A stretch of DNA of 64,000 nt from Gymnorhina tibicen (Eukaryota > Chordata > Aves > Passeriformes > Artamidae): the NCBI GenBank assembly GCA_013399875.1, contig VXAZ01006807.1, positions 1,178,001-1,242,000 of the forward strand, written 5' to 3'. The notes under the pieces are model-generated. The model did no database searches. It saw only the letters and a program-made list of their open reading frames with translations, and was not told the origin of the DNA. This document shows, piece after piece, positions 12,151 through 25,085 of the stretch. The position numbers were made by a program, and so were the translations under genes. Position 1 is the first letter of the stretch; the number at the start of each line of letters is the position of its first letter.

Positions 12151-15047
12151 GTGGGGGCACAGGGGATTTTCAAAATATTATTTTTCTGTGAAAGCAATAT
12201 TTCAGTAGACTGAAATTTCAGTCTTCTCTGCTGGCTGTTTTTTATTCTGCTTGTTTATTGTCATATGGTACTTCCCCACAACTTATTTCCTTTGTTTCAC
12301 GTTTGCAAAAAAAGAACATTCTAATCAGAAAGATGTTATTAAAAGAAACTCACTGGAATATGCAGGACTACTGAAAAATCATGAATACAAGATGATTAAG
12401 AAATTGGAACAAGAACTTTCTACTTCTGTGGAAAGTTGTGTAGACTCTGTAATTACCACCCATGCTCTGAAGTTTTATGTCTTGTCTGAAAATTGAATTT
12501 CCAGTGAGTTGCATTTTTCTATTTAGCCGTGAAAATCAGGCACAAGGGAATCACATTTCACTTAAAGCAAGGCATTAGGAGAGCAATGGCTATCTATCAC
12601 TCTCTGAAGCACTATACAGGAATGGCTTGAAAGAGAGATGACAATGAAAAAAAAAACAAACCCAAGCATTCTTTAGAGAGAAATATTGTAAATCTTATTT
12701 CTTGCTTTGTTTTCTTGACTTTTCTTATGAAATTGCTTTGGGATGTAGGAGTTACCTCAGAAAGTTAGACAAAAGTTGCATATCATATAATATCCTACTG
12801 AAAACACCTGTTCATATCATACTCTCCAGTTTCGAGGAAATTCAACTAAGGAATTCTGGCCACGTGGGAGTTTTCCTTTCTATTCCCTCAGTTTAATACT
12901 TTTTTTGCTCAAACCCCAGAAATTTACATCCTTTTCAGTTTAAGAACACTCAAGTGCTCCAAAATTAATAAATTAGTAAATGAACCCCTCAGCACTTCAG
13001 TGCAGGTTTTCACTTTTTGCTGCAGTATCAGGTCAGGTGTGGAATCCAACTAAGCCTCCACCTTAGGCAACTTTTCATGTTCATATGCTCCACAGGCTTA
13101 CTGGGAACTCTAAAAAAGAAGTAGAGGAAGTGATAAGAAAGGGTTCTGGCTCTGTAGCTGTGTCTTCATCACCAGAGGAGTTTTGAGAGCCCAGCTTTAA
13201 AGTCAGTCTCAAAAAACCCTTCCATCTATGTCAACAATCATTATTCATTTTTTTGACCTATTATCTTTTTGCATTCACTTTTGAAGTTAAAGCAGACTTT
13301 TGTACACAGGAGATATGGGTGGTCTAGGAATGGATACCTAGCATCCTTCAGTTTAAAAGTCACTATTTCCTCCTGTTATCTTTCTTGGGGAGAAAGACTG
13401 TGAGTTGTGTTTGAATTGAGTTTGGAGAGAGACATTTCTAAATATTGAGATCCTCTTTACTCATCCATGAGGAGTTTCAGGTCAGATTGAAAGTGTACTG
13501 CAACATGACAAACTCCTGTGCCCTTTCACTTGCTCTGAGATCACTTCAGGGTTAAGAGACTAGTCACTTGTCAAGTGCCAAACAGCCATTAGTGTGGACT
13601 GATCAAGTGCAGCATGATAGCAGAAAAAACAGAGAAGGAAAAGAACGGATTTTACACAAATTCTGAAGTCACTGCTATGCATACAGCCCTGATCATTGCT
13701 TAGCCTAAGCAAAACTGGACAAAGAAATGTTGGTTTTAGGTTGTGTAAACGTATCCCATATCTTACACTGGTACTTACTTGCCACTTTGGGACTGCATAC
13801 ATATTGCACGTTGTCTTGTCTGCTGGAAAGATTAGAGGGATGAACTGCTCCTGCTCCTCTATGATACTGCCTTCCTGGGAGAATAGCAGCCACCAACTGC
13901 ATAACCGAGTGATAGCAAACATATTAAGAAATGCAAGTCTCAAAGCATTCCTTCTGCTTTCTTCTGCTTCTGGTGAAGAGTTACTCTTAATACATACATT
14001 GTGAAAGATCGAGAGGGGACCTCATCAGTGCTTTGTAATAACTGAGTATAAATCCAAAGCTCTATGGGTAGTATCCATGATAAATTGCATTCAGTCGACA
14101 TTAGACTCTGTCATTATCTGCTACTTGCTGCTCAGCACTTGCTATGCTGTTAATTATTGTTGTGTGGCTCTAAGGGATGTTTTCAAAACATTTCAGATTT
14201 TGCTACTGTAATAGCACAGGAAAGAAATCAATAAATTGCTATTTAGCGGAAGAGAGACAAATATATATTTTTATTAATGTTTTGCACAGTTTTGCTTTAT
14301 TTGAGACTGGATAAGCTATCACTGATCATAAATGTGCTTCCAAGACAGCACTGGCATTTGGCATCCTATCTAGATTTCACTAAAACTTTTTTGTTTTTTC
14401 ATCAACCCACACACAGAGCAATACCTTCTGGCACATAAGGAATGTGAGAAGAGTAAAAGGGTTGCACTCACATTCCCAGTTTCTTGCAATGGATATTTAA
14501 TCAAATTTTTGCTAGCATATCCCTTATGTCTTGGGAAAAAACCCAAACCACCCCACATTATTTTATATTATTATTATGGTGATGGACATGATCTTTTTAT
14601 AGGACAGAAAATACTATGGTACCAAACAAGAAAAAGAGCTGATATGGGCTATTATACTATCAGTATTATGCTATTACTTCAAAGCTAACATTAACTTCAT
14701 CAAAAAACACACAATGTATTTTTTTCTCCTGATGTTCTTACGTTTGTAATGGTCAGCCTTAAAAGTTTTATCCATGGTGCAGTCAAGGGGAAAACAGGTA
14801 AAACTGCAGTGCAACAGTAACAGGATGGTAACAGCCCTGTAGTAATCTGTGTTAGTAATTATCTCTGATAATTAAGAGCAAGACTAAATTTAGGTAACAG
14901 TGCTAATAATAAAAAGAATCTAGAAAAAGGGAAAAATATTTTTTTTTAATACTTTTAAATCTGCTTGTCCTGAAATTTTCCAAAACAAGATTTTCCTTTA
15001 ATTCTGATCTGCACAAAACATTGAAATAAGCTCTCTTCTGATTCAGA

Positions 15048-15250
15048 ATTGAAGAAATTTCTGACATGCCAACATTTCTAGAGTTAGGACCTTTATTTAA
15101 ACCAAGTGGAACAGATCCAATAGCTGAAAGAAACAGACTCCACATTGAGATTGCTGAAATACATACATTGGGTGTGGGAGAGCTGGAAGAACCAATGCTG
15201 GAATATGAAGGATGCACAAAATCTGACTTTCTGGTGCTTGCTTATTCTGG
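15048..15250 (+). other. Possible orphan exon (weak)
   Basis: A pyrimidine-rich acceptor (CTCTCTTCTGATTCAG) precedes a frame that stays open for about 90 codons, with an in-frame stop lying just upstream of the acceptor. A possible donor (CTG then GTATGC) ends the exon at about 15250; the frame itself runs on to a stop at 15309-15311. The translation contains the short motif LGPLFKPS, which resembles the LGPLFK segment I remember from coatomer gamma subunits, but the residues on either side do not align convincingly. It could be a decayed retrocopy, a lineage-specific exon or chance. The opposite strand is also open for 104 codons, which favours chance. Confidence 0.15.
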
Positions 15251-15651
15251 TATGCTATCAGTAGATCTTTCTGACCACAAACGGTATCCTGGACCAGGAA
15301 ATCTGTCATGATCAAATTTACAGCCCCACTGGCCTCTCTCCAGAAAAAGACTTTAGAGACTTTCAGTCAGTTTGGATTTGTCAGGTGTACGGGAAGGCAC
15401 TGAGAACCATTAATTACCAAATTACTGTCCAAACTGATGAAACTTGTGTTTCATTTTTATTCCTTGGATTCTGAACTATACAACTCCAGTCAGCTCCATA
15501 TGGGAAGAGCTACAACTAGACCTAAAGTGCAAACATTTAAAAATAAATAAAGTGCATAAATGATCCACTTAATGAAAACATCAAGAGACCTTGTAAATCA
15601 ACTGCTATCAGCTAATGCTATTATCTAAATGAGATGTAGTGCCTGACAGCA

Positions 15652-15719
15652 TCTGCATACACATCCCTATGCCTGTACAATGAGATTACACATACAAGGG
15701 ATGTGTACCTACATGCAGA
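15652..15719. repeat. 68-nt imperfect inverted repeat (hairpin)
   Basis: An 11-base perfect stem pairs 15658-15668 (TACACATCCCT) with 15697-15707. Outside it, TCTGCAT (15652-15658) can alternatively pair with ATGCAGA (15713-15719) across a bulge. The loop is about 28 bases. The size is in the range of animal pre-miRNA hairpins, but nothing else supports a miRNA. Confidence 0.5.
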
Positions 15720-16892
15720 GGAGCCTAAAGCAACCCAGAGGCACTGGTTTTACAAGCCCACACTTGCGGAACAGAGATCTGGATTATGCATGTCTGAGCC
15801 ATCAGTGAGATAGAGAAATTGCATGTCGATTACCATCCTGTTGAGAGATGGGAGAATGAGCATGGGAGAGACCGAAAGCAGAGTGTGCCAGAGGCCAAAT
15901 GATTAATATATTTTCTCAGTATTAGCATCAACAATGTGCTGCCTCAGAGGAAGTCACGGTTAAAGAGTATCCACTAACTTGATGCAAAGCTCAATAGAAT
16001 ATTAGAATAAATAGGATAAAAAATTACCTTCATATCATGCAGGAAGGCTTCCTGATCTAACATGTCTCATATTGCTTTGCTGGGCTAATTTCAGCTTTAC
16101 TTTATGATATTCATGAAAAATCAATTACGTGACAGAAAGAGTGAGAGACCTAAGAGGCATCCACCTCTGTGCCCAGCATCACTACTGGCTGGAAATTGAT
16201 GCCAGACAAGTTCTAATTAGGAATAAAGCATAAATTTGCAACAGTGAAGCTGACTAACCACTGGAAAAAATTATTAAAGGAAGTGGTGAAGTTTCTGTCT
16301 TTGTATCACTTCCAAGCAACCGTAGAGGCCTTGCTGGAAAGCATGTATTGGCTGAGCACACATTACAGAGCTCAACAGAGTCAATAGGATTTAACAGTTC
16401 ATAATAGACTGGTCAGACTGGACAAAACAATTATCCCCCTGGAATTAATTTTCATGCATCTGCTAGCACAAGGAAGCTACCAACTCTGTCAGGAAGAAGA
16501 TAAAGAAGACAAAGCTCCCTTCCTAAATTTGAGACTGCAACTGCGTAACAGTGTTTGGCAGATTTACCCCTAAATAAATAGGAGAGAAATGTAAAATGTT
16601 ATGAAAAGGAGCACATATTTGCCTTACACCTGAAGCATGTTACCTGTTGCCTGTTACCAATCTATTAGAGGTACTGGAAAATGCAGCAGCCTAAAAGGAG
16701 ATTGAAGTTGGGCATCCTGTTATTATTTTAGCTCTTTTAGCCCCTATAAATTTGATAAAATATTAATAAATAAAAAGTAGACATTTACTTTTACTCTCCT
16801 AGGAGATAAAGAAGAGTTAGTGAAGAAACTAAGTACTGTGAGGTACTAGTGATGGACCTTCAACCACATCCTGAGTTGCAGCAAAAGCAGCA

Positions 16893-17464
16893 TGACCAAA
16901 GGAGATGATTCTGTCCTCCTGCTCTGCTCTGGTCACAACCCACCTGGAGCACTGCATCCAGCTATGGGGTGCCCAGCACAGGAAGGACATGGACCTGCTG
17001 CAGTGAGTCTGGAGGAGGCCGCCAAGAAGATCAGAGGGATGGAGCCGCTTTCCTATGAGGAAAGGTGGAAAGAATTTGGATTGTTCAGCCTGGAGGAGAG
17101 AAGGCTTTGGTGTGACCTAATTGTGGCCTTCCAGTACCTGAAGGAAATCTATGAGAAAGCTGGAGAGGGACATTTTATGAGAGCATGTAGTGACAGGGCA
17201 AGGGGGAGTGGTTTCAGACAGAAAGCAGGTTAGATTCTGTATTAGGAAAAAACTCATTACTGAGAGGGTGGTGAGCACTGGAACAGGTAGCCCAGAGAAG
17301 CTGTGGATGCCCCCTCACTGGAAATGTTCAAGGCCAAGTTGGATGGAGCTCTGAGCAGCCTGGTCCAGTGAAAAGTGCCCCTGTCCACAGGTGGGGGTTG
17401 GAACGAGATGATCTTTAAGGTCCCTCCTAACCCAAGTAATTTTATGATTCTGTGCTTCTATGAT
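16893..17464 (+). mobile_element. CR1 LINE, 5'-truncated, plus strand
   Basis: This is a textbook avian CR1 3' portion. It begins in the last part of ORF2, where the frame encodes a motif such as LFSLEERRLW, which matches the C-terminal region of CR1 reverse transcriptase. It runs through the 3' UTR (GAGGGTGGTGAGCACTGGAA, then a CCCAGAGAAGCTGTGGATGC stretch) and ends with GATGATCTTTAAGGTCCC and a degraded ATTCTATGA tail. The 113-codon open frame at 16892-17233 is therefore the LINE and not a host gene. Truncation and drift from the expected sequence mark it as dead. Confidence 0.96.
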
Positions 17465-19109
17465 ACAACACAGTAGAGCTTAAAGCAAAGTCTGTCTTGT
17501 GAGAGAAACTACGTTTTGCAACTAAACCAATTCCCTAGGGTTTGAGTGTGTTTCTTTCACAGAGATAAACAGTTTTAAGCAAGACACCAATCATTACACA
17601 TCTCTACCTGTAAACACGACAGCTCTTATGTTTTCAAAGCCTGCTATACTGGCTTTCAAGCAAATAGCTCTCATTTCTCTTCCTCCATTTAGATCTGAGA
17701 GATTAATTAAGCTCATCAACAGTTGATTAATGCAGGTAGGAAGCCTGTGGCTTCCTCCAATTACATTTCAATGATGTGGTACTCCTAGATATATTTATTC
17801 CGCTTTTAAGAAATATATCTGAAGAATGATCTAGGCAATTGTCGTGTCAGATTAAAATACATTATAAAATCATTAGTGAACAACACCAGCAGCACATTCT
17901 GCGTAGCCATCTGGAAAAGATGCTACAGAACAGACCAACATTTCTTCTGGTATAAGAAGGGACCCAGTTCAAATTCAAGGAATACTTGCACTTCACTAAT
18001 ATCTACTCAGTTATTTAACTACTGTGGAAGCAAGCAGTTGCTCAGCTATGGAAAAGGGATGTGGCAGCAGAAAAATGTTTATTACAAAGCACACCCTATG
18101 ACCTGCTCCTCACCTGGCGTAAAAATGTAGATTTACACCATACTGGTGCACTAGAGGAAACTATTGCTTCAGACTTTTTTGTATCTCTGACAGTTTCATC
18201 TCCCGATGAATAAATACGCTGGTCTCAACGGGTAAAATCCCAACACAGGAAGTATGCTAAAGAATATGAATAGATAAACCAGGTTCTGGTTTGATTTTGC
18301 TTGTGAAGGGGTGGAGGAAATGGTTTCAAACAGTTAAAATGCACTTTAGAACTCCACTAAGACAAGACAGAGACCTCTCTAAGTAAGAATGTCTTGATCC
18401 TTAATAAATGATCCCTTTCCTTATGAGGCACACATGGAAATCAAAACAAAACAGGAATCTTCCTCATCTTGAAAAAAATGCATTCCCTTTCATTTCCTTT
18501 GCTAATTACAAATCCCATTGCAAAAACTCCACCAGAGTGAGAATTGGGATCGGAAACTTCTTATTAGGGGAGTGGTCTAGAATGATGGAGATGAGCTTGG
18601 TGGATGAGAAAAAATGTATTTAATCACATTTCCCACCAGTTTTTTGAGCTACCTACATGTACGGATGAACATGGAGCTTCCCGAATTTGAGAGCACAATT
18701 CCCACAAGTTTGTGTACTGCCTGGACTTTACTTCGAGTGCCTTAGTGTGCCCAAGGAAACACAACTGGAGCAAGCCAGGCTCAGGCAGTAATGGGATGGC
18801 ACCTGTTTGCTCAGAGCCCTCCTCAGTGTGGCCTTGCCTCAGCCAGAGCTGTGGTTGCTCCAGCCTGGAACAGGACAAAGAGCAGGAAGGTCACACAGCA
18901 GATCAGCTCCTCTCTGTATTAAATCTTTGACTCTCTAATATATTTTAGTCATAGCTCTATGAAGTCACACATAAATCCACTTCCTAATGCACTGAAAGCT
19001 ACGCACAGGTTTAAAACTACATAAAAGAAACAGGATAATGGTATGACAAAATATTACATGAACATGCCTTGCTGTATAATTCTGACCTTCCCTAATGTCT
19101 TGATTTTCC

Positions 19110-19125
19110 TTTTTTTTTTTTTTTT
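19110..19125. repeat. Poly-T run (16)
   Basis: An uninterrupted 16-base T homopolymer. It could be the poly-A tail of a minus-strand retrocopy, but the bases at 19126 and beyond show no recognisable retrocopied body. Confidence 0.85.
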
Positions 19126-22100
19126 CATGATCCCAGACTTCTAAACTCTTGCATCTTCTAGTTGGATTTGTTGAGGAACAGTTAGACATACATTAACAGT
19201 TACAGCCATGTTCAACTACCATGTTAAATTGCTGCTCGCAGTTATATGTAATATAGTAGAAACACACACAAACTGTACATCCAGGATATCTCCTCAATTA
19301 ATTTATATTCAATCCTGTACCTGGGATTAATTCTGTGCTTATTTTATCAATTTCAATGGGATTATTCTTTTTGCATCAAAGACTTAGGTGTTACGACTCC
19401 TGTTGCCAGTTTAATTTTTCTAATTGATATGGTTTTGCTGAACCCATTTAATTGAATTTGTTTCATTAACAGTGGAACTGATACTGATATATGGAAAGAA
19501 TATAGTTTAAGTAAATGAGCAAATATTCACCACTTTTATTCAACCTGATATGGCTTTTCACTGAAATCAGTAGTCACTTCTCAAAACAAATGCATTTTAA
19601 TTCCTACCGATTTATTTCCCCTTCTATTTACTACTTCTTTGTCACAGTTGGATGCATTTAAGTACACCAATTGGTATTTATAGGAGCCAATTTTCATTTA
19701 AATCCTTGAAAGATAGTTTAAATATTTCTTTAGCACCCGCTGTTCATTAACTGAAACAAACACATTTCTGAAATGCAGTAGACTTGTTATTGATACTACT
19801 ACAGGATCTTATTTTAATGGTATTCTCGTTTTCCTCTTCCTCCCAGTAATTTAGGCAGATCAATTTTGTAAACAGGACAGATTGGCTTAAGGTTTATATG
19901 CAAACTTAAACCTCCGCATACACTCCCTCATGTTTTCACCAAGCTGGTGCTTCCCTTTCTCTGACGCTTGCAGACTCCATTGGTCCAGGCATCTCCAGTA
20001 CAGCAGCCACAGCTCAGGGACCACTAAAATGATCCTCGGTGACGATGTGGATGTAGACAGCAACTCTGTGTGAAGTTGCCTTGACACATCCAGCAACACT
20101 TGGTTTTTGATTTATAGTATCAACAGGACAGCAACTTCAGGAGTTCAGGATTCAAGTCAGAGGTGGAGCCACTTTCCCAGGAGGTGACAGATCATCACAA
20201 GAAACATCCAGTGCTCCTACAGAAGGGCTAAAATGCAACGCTTAGGTAAGAAGAGCTTGCTTTTAAAACCCAAAGAATCACAAAGCTGTCTTGAAAGTCT
20301 GGATTGAAGACAACAATCCCTTACAGCACGCAGTGCTGCCCTGATCTGAATGGTGCAGTTTGGGTGCAGTATGTTTGAGTGCCAAGCTACCTGTTCAGGA
20401 CAGCTCAGCTGTCCCAGTGATGCGATTCCATATTGCAGCCTAAATATTTGGGCATTCTATGAAAGCAACTTCTCTTAAGTTACTGGCAAGTGTACTCAAA
20501 AACTGGCTGTAGTGGAGTTCCCTGTGTATGATTTCCAAGTGATGCACAGGTTTTCATGCAGAGTTTGGTGTGTAGTCAGGGCAGGTCACACACTGTCCTC
20601 ATATCTCGGTTTCTTTTCAAAGCATGCTAAGTGCATTCTTTTTGTTCTGGTTTTATATTGCCATATCTTACTGCTTTTAAACATTGCTTTATTACCAAAG
20701 TTGCATACCTATGCCATGCACACAAAGGTGGCTACTGTTCTGTGATTCTATTGAAATTTGTTTTATAATCTCTTTGCACATCAGGAATATATAAATTAAT
20801 GAAATTTGCTGTCAAACATTTGAAACTGATTATCAAAGACTCTACAATTCACCTCACTTTGATGGATCAGTTATAAGAGTTTTCTTCTTACAGCACTAGG
20901 CACTTAATAACATTTTTGGTACATATTAACAGTATGTCCCCTCCTTCTTCTATTTAGTAATTTGGAAGTCAGCCCCATATCTTCTATGATTTCATATGAA
21001 GAGACAATCTTCCTTGAAGTGTATGTACAGCTGCTATTAATAGTAGACTTCAGTATGATAAAGAAAGAACACATTCAGTAGAGCTTTGCTAACGTTCAAG
21101 GTGATTTGAAATTGAAGTCCAAATCCACAGAGATGCCTTGTTCCTCCGACTTTCACAATGACAGAAAAGTTCCCTGACTTCCTGACACTTATTTACTCTC
21201 TGAAGCCATCAAGAAAACAGTCAAAGTTATACACTGATTTTGCTGCATCACCTGGATGGTGATTTCTGTATGGATTCCACCTGTATAAAGGCCTGTGTGC
21301 CTTCATTCAGGTGGAAGAGAAAACCAAGAGAACAGTAACAGGATCTGTGAGGATCCCTTCCTTAATTTTCACATTGTTTTGTTTCAGTTTCTTCTGCCCT
21401 TTTGACTTACGGATTAAATCAGAAATCCAGAAACTGGCAAAGTCTTTATTTCCCTCTTATTCTGCCTAAGATCTTGTCATCTTTTCTAACCTCCTTGCCA
21501 GCTGGTTCATCCCTGGCAAGTCACCTGGGCATTGGTGACTTTCTGACTCTCTCAGGTATTGGATGGACTTTGCTGGGGTGATGTTAGGATTGTACATCTT
21601 CCTTGCAAAATATACAGTTAATCTATGCCACAGTCTTTCTCAATTTTTTCCCTACTGATGAGAAATTCCTGTATTTCCTGACACCAAGCCATCAAGAACC
21701 ATGTTCTAGGTGTACTTGGCCACTGTTGACCCAAAGGAGTAAGGGAGACCACAGCAGAGCACACAACATTATTCAAGAGAAATAGCTCCAAGCAGACAGA
21801 ATTAGCATTATGCCCATCCCAACTGAGAGGCAGGGAAGGGCAGACAAATTAAACTCACAGGGAAGGCTCATTTTATAAAAAAAGCACAGGGTCATAAAGT
21901 ATTCCCCTGTGTCCTTCCACAAAGAAATTATTTCAGATACCAAATTCCCTTGCAGCTTGTAAAAGCTTTACAAGTAGCTCAACCCCCCTGCAGACAAGTT
22001 GTGAGTGATGTGCCCATATATCAGGTACCAAGGTCAGCAGATGAAGGAAATGGGCTGGAGGACACCTGTAGAGCATTATCGACCCCACAGCTGAGAATCT

Positions 22101-23169
22101 GCTCTTCTGACTTCAGCACAGGAGGAGCCAAACCTGCCACCTCACAACCAACCTGTGCATTGTCTTGTGCTTTCATAATTGCATCCAATTTCCCTGTCTC
22201 GGCTTCTTAATGAGACACTTCACTAAAATGTGAAGTCAATGATTTCTTAGTTTAAATAATTTATTTTACAACTGAATTAATTTGCCAGCCATGTTGCACA
22301 CCTTATAAGGGGAGCAAATCCTTTGAAAGTGCCTCAGTAATCTAATTAGCATGTTTCTTTTCTTTATGCTGTGTTTCAACAGTTACTACACTTGCCTGGA
22401 CCTCAAAGCATCTCTGCCTTTGGTTAGATGAGGAGAAAATGGTTAATTTGGGTGTGTGAGAAAGGGAAGCTGTTTAGGAATCATCTCTGTGTCATGCTTT
22501 GATAAAAAGCTCGGCAAAGGTTTCAAATGAACACACACGACTGGAGCTGGTTTTCAAGCTGGCAGCTTCAAAGAAGATGCAGGATTGTATAATAATAATG
22601 CCCATTAAATTACCTTCTCTCCAACAGTGTGGGGATCATTTGGAGTCAGGTCATAAACAGAATAAAGGAATCTCAGCTTTCCACTCCTTGCTATACAGGC
22701 ACTTTGAGACAGCAGAAGACTCTCTTTACAAGTCTCATTAGCTGGCATTACCATCCTCAAAGGACTATGTTAAACTTGAAATTAAACATAAAAATTGAAC
22801 AGATTTCTAAAAATTTTTAATGCCAAGAATGATGTAGAGACTATTTAACTGAGGAAAGCAGCTTAAAATATGGGTTTCACCCTTACAAAATAACAAAAAG
22901 TCCAACACTTTGGAACATATTGTCATTTTCTAAATATTCCTGTTGGCAAAGTGTTCATGTAAAACCAGTAATGCTGTTTAGATATATCCAAAATAACAAG
23001 CAAATTTAATAGTGGTCAACACAAAAGCTGTAATAAAATAAAGCTCAGGGTCCTGTATTCATCTTCTAACTGCTCCTTACATTTAAAATCTGAATGTATA
23101 CAGATACCGGCTACTGTTTTAAAAATTGATTTTATTTTCATTTTGTAATTACAAGTACCTGTAATTTTA

Positions 23170-23197
23170 TTTAATAAAATGAATGCATTTTATTAAA
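23170..23197. repeat. Perfect 12-bp inverted repeat, 4-base loop
   Basis: TTTAATAAAATG at 23170-23181 and its exact reverse complement at 23186-23197 are separated by AATG. The surrounding 50 bases are also very AT-rich, with further partial palindromes such as TGTAATTACA. It could form a cruciform or hairpin. Both strands carry AATAAA, so it could also act as a weak bidirectional polyadenylation signal. Confidence 0.8.
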
Positions 23198-24754
23198 ACC
23201 ATGTGAATTGCTGAGTTTTTTCTGTGACACTTTAAGCACACACTTAAACCTTGTCTAATCAACATGTGGCATTCCAAACCTCAGTAGGATGGTCTTCGGT
23301 GAATGTGACAGGAAATATTGCAAGGTTACTGATTTGTAATTTAAATTTTAGTAGCATCTAGGGGCCCTGTAAAAGACTGCAGCCGGCCAAACTGAGCACT
23401 GAGAATATATATGCCATAAGACAGTACACAAAGCTTACAGTTTAAATATTTAGGGCAATATTTTAGGAAAACTGAAAATGCTGAGGAGGGATGACATAAA
23501 CCTCAGGGAATTTTTTAGTTTTCCTGAGACCCAAGTCAGTAGTTTAACTGTGGACATCTTTCATTTCCCTTTAATAAAAGATTTGTGTTGCATACTGTGC
23601 ACATGATGTGTTGTAACTTTGTGTTGTTGTGTGGTTTGCTATTCCTTAAGCCTCCACAACACACAGAGCCTTAAAATATACAGAAAAGAAAACTCTTACA
23701 CTGAATGGATAGTCCTCTAATAAGGAAACAAATGAAAGACTTAGAAAATCAGAGGAACTAATTCCTGCATGTACATAAATTGGACTACTTTTGTTCTCTC
23801 TAATGTATCTTGTTTGAAGCAACCACTTTGTGTTGTCCTCCCTCTGCAATTTTATGCAAATTTAATGATCTGTGTTACATGTTATTAGTAATCTGCCACG
23901 GCCATAACCTTATCCTGGATGCAGTAACAATCAAAAGCTCTGCTTCTGATGACAGAAATGATGCAGAACATGTCACAGGCTGCCTTCAAATTATTCTGGA
24001 AGATGGAGGAAAGATGCAGATAACTCTTGGCTGCAGCCTGTTTAAATAAAAAGCAAAGGGCTGGTTCTGTGCCTGTTCCTCCCTATAGCAGCATCTCAGC
24101 ATCCTCTCCCCGAGCCTCTTAGTTGTCCCTGCAAGGACATCAGAAACGAGGCAGATGAGCAGGGGGAGAGGATGACCCAGTTGCCTCATCACTGGGCACC
24201 AGAGCCGCCTCTGGCAGCCAAAGGACGATCACCTGTGACCTGTCCTCAACTCCCTCAGATGAGTGGGAATTGAGACGAGGCAGAGAGCAGGAGCAGGCTG
24301 GCAGATGTGGTGTGCTTTGCAACCTTCACCCATCCTGATAAGGGATTTGAGGAAGGACACGGCAGTGGGGAATTGCCACCAGCACAGCTGCTAAATGCAG
24401 CTGGGGCAGGGAGAGTGACTTCCTTGCCTGGCGAATGTCACCAAATGAAAACATTAGCATAAAAACTGGAGGCATCGCTGGAAATGTCCCACTGTATACA
24501 AAGCAGGCTGTTGGAGGGATATCAGTCAGACTGGCAGGACTTTGCTGGTAAGAACTAAAGAGCACCTTAAGAGTTCAGCCCACTGGAGGAGCAAGCACCA
24601 CACAGGCTTGATGTGGGTTTAAATCAGTCCCTGCCTTTTGCCCAGGCCTCTGGCAGCAGGTAGTCGTGTTACTGAAGTGGCCAGCACCCCAAAATCCACT
24701 ACCATTTGCAAGTTCTTTAATAATGGCTGATTTGGTCTATTATAAAATGAATTA

Positions 24755-24760
24755 TTTATT
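24755..24760 (-). terminator. Polyadenylation signal AATAAA of the minus-strand LTR
   Basis: AATAAA on the minus strand, inside TATTAATAAATAATTC. It is placed where the R/U5 border of the proposed LTR would be. A lone AATAAA in AT-rich DNA is weak evidence by itself. Confidence 0.45.
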
Positions 24761-25076
24761 AATAGACACAAAACTAACAGACATAACAGACATTAAAACA
24801 GACTATTACTACACAGGGATAAGACAAGAAAGGTATACTAGTATTACACGCAGAGTTAAAGGTACCATTAAATTTACAGCTAGCTAGGAAACAGTATAAC
24901 TTAGGATTCAATGTTTCTTACCATCTAATTCTTTGAGGGAGTACACATCGAAAATCCTGTCTCTCAATTCCCAGGGAAAGGGACCTGGAGTTGCGTCCAA
25001 GGCTCCAGGGAGATATCTTCTCACACCTTTCTGAGGAGTGTGTAGGAGACTTCTGCCTCTGTGATAAACTGTAGTA

Positions 25077-25085
25077 CTTTTATAG
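25077..25085 (-). promoter_or_regulatory. TATA box of the minus-strand LTR
   Basis: The minus strand reads CTATAAAAG, a consensus TATA element. Transcription would start about 30 bases further along the minus strand, near 25045-25050. Its position relative to the AATAAA at 24755-24760 is what suggested an LTR. Confidence 0.5.

Larger units (their letters stand above)
3896..16892. other. Long unique AT-rich stretch, no confirmed gene
   Basis: About 13 kb without a recognisable gene or a clear transposon. Candidate sub-features are listed separately: a GC-rich block at 4310-4800, a CpG-bearing block ending in a splice donor at 9697, a TTTA microsatellite at 12129, a possible exon at 15048-15250 and a hairpin at 15652-15719. 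Other open frames, such as 127 codons on the minus strand at 13560-13943 and 131 codons on the minus strand at 11401-11796, have no recognisable motif and are treated as chance. Confidence 0.55.
17465..24666. other. Unique AT-rich non-coding DNA
   Basis: About 7 kb without a recognisable gene or transposon. Frames are short; the longest is about 86 codons at 21950-22210. A 16-base T run sits at 19110-19125 and an AT palindrome at 23170-23197. The GC-richer part at 24060-24560 shows minus-strand frames of 60 to 79 codons with no recognisable product; it abuts the minus-strand LTR that starts at 24667, but I see no retroviral protein in it. Confidence 0.55.

Noticed and set aside
12251..12496. 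81-codon Lys/Glu-rich frame that looks coiled-coil-like
   Set aside because: No family resemblance, A-rich DNA makes Lys/Asn-rich peptides by chance, and no splice or promoter context is visible.
13560..13943. 127-codon minus-strand frame with a good minus-strand donor (GCAAGTAAGTACC) near 13780
   Set aside because: The product is unrecognisable, the plus strand is equally open, and a lone donor sequence without an acceptor partner is common by chance.
14004..14055. Short match GAGAGGGGACCTCATCAG to the CR1 ORF2 region
   Set aside because: Only about 20 bases agree well and the following sequence does not continue the CR1 pattern clearly. It may be a very old fragment, but it is too short to annotate.
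16892..17233. 113-codon frame as a host gene
   Set aside because: It is the decayed C-terminus of CR1 ORF2 and the adjoining 3' UTR.
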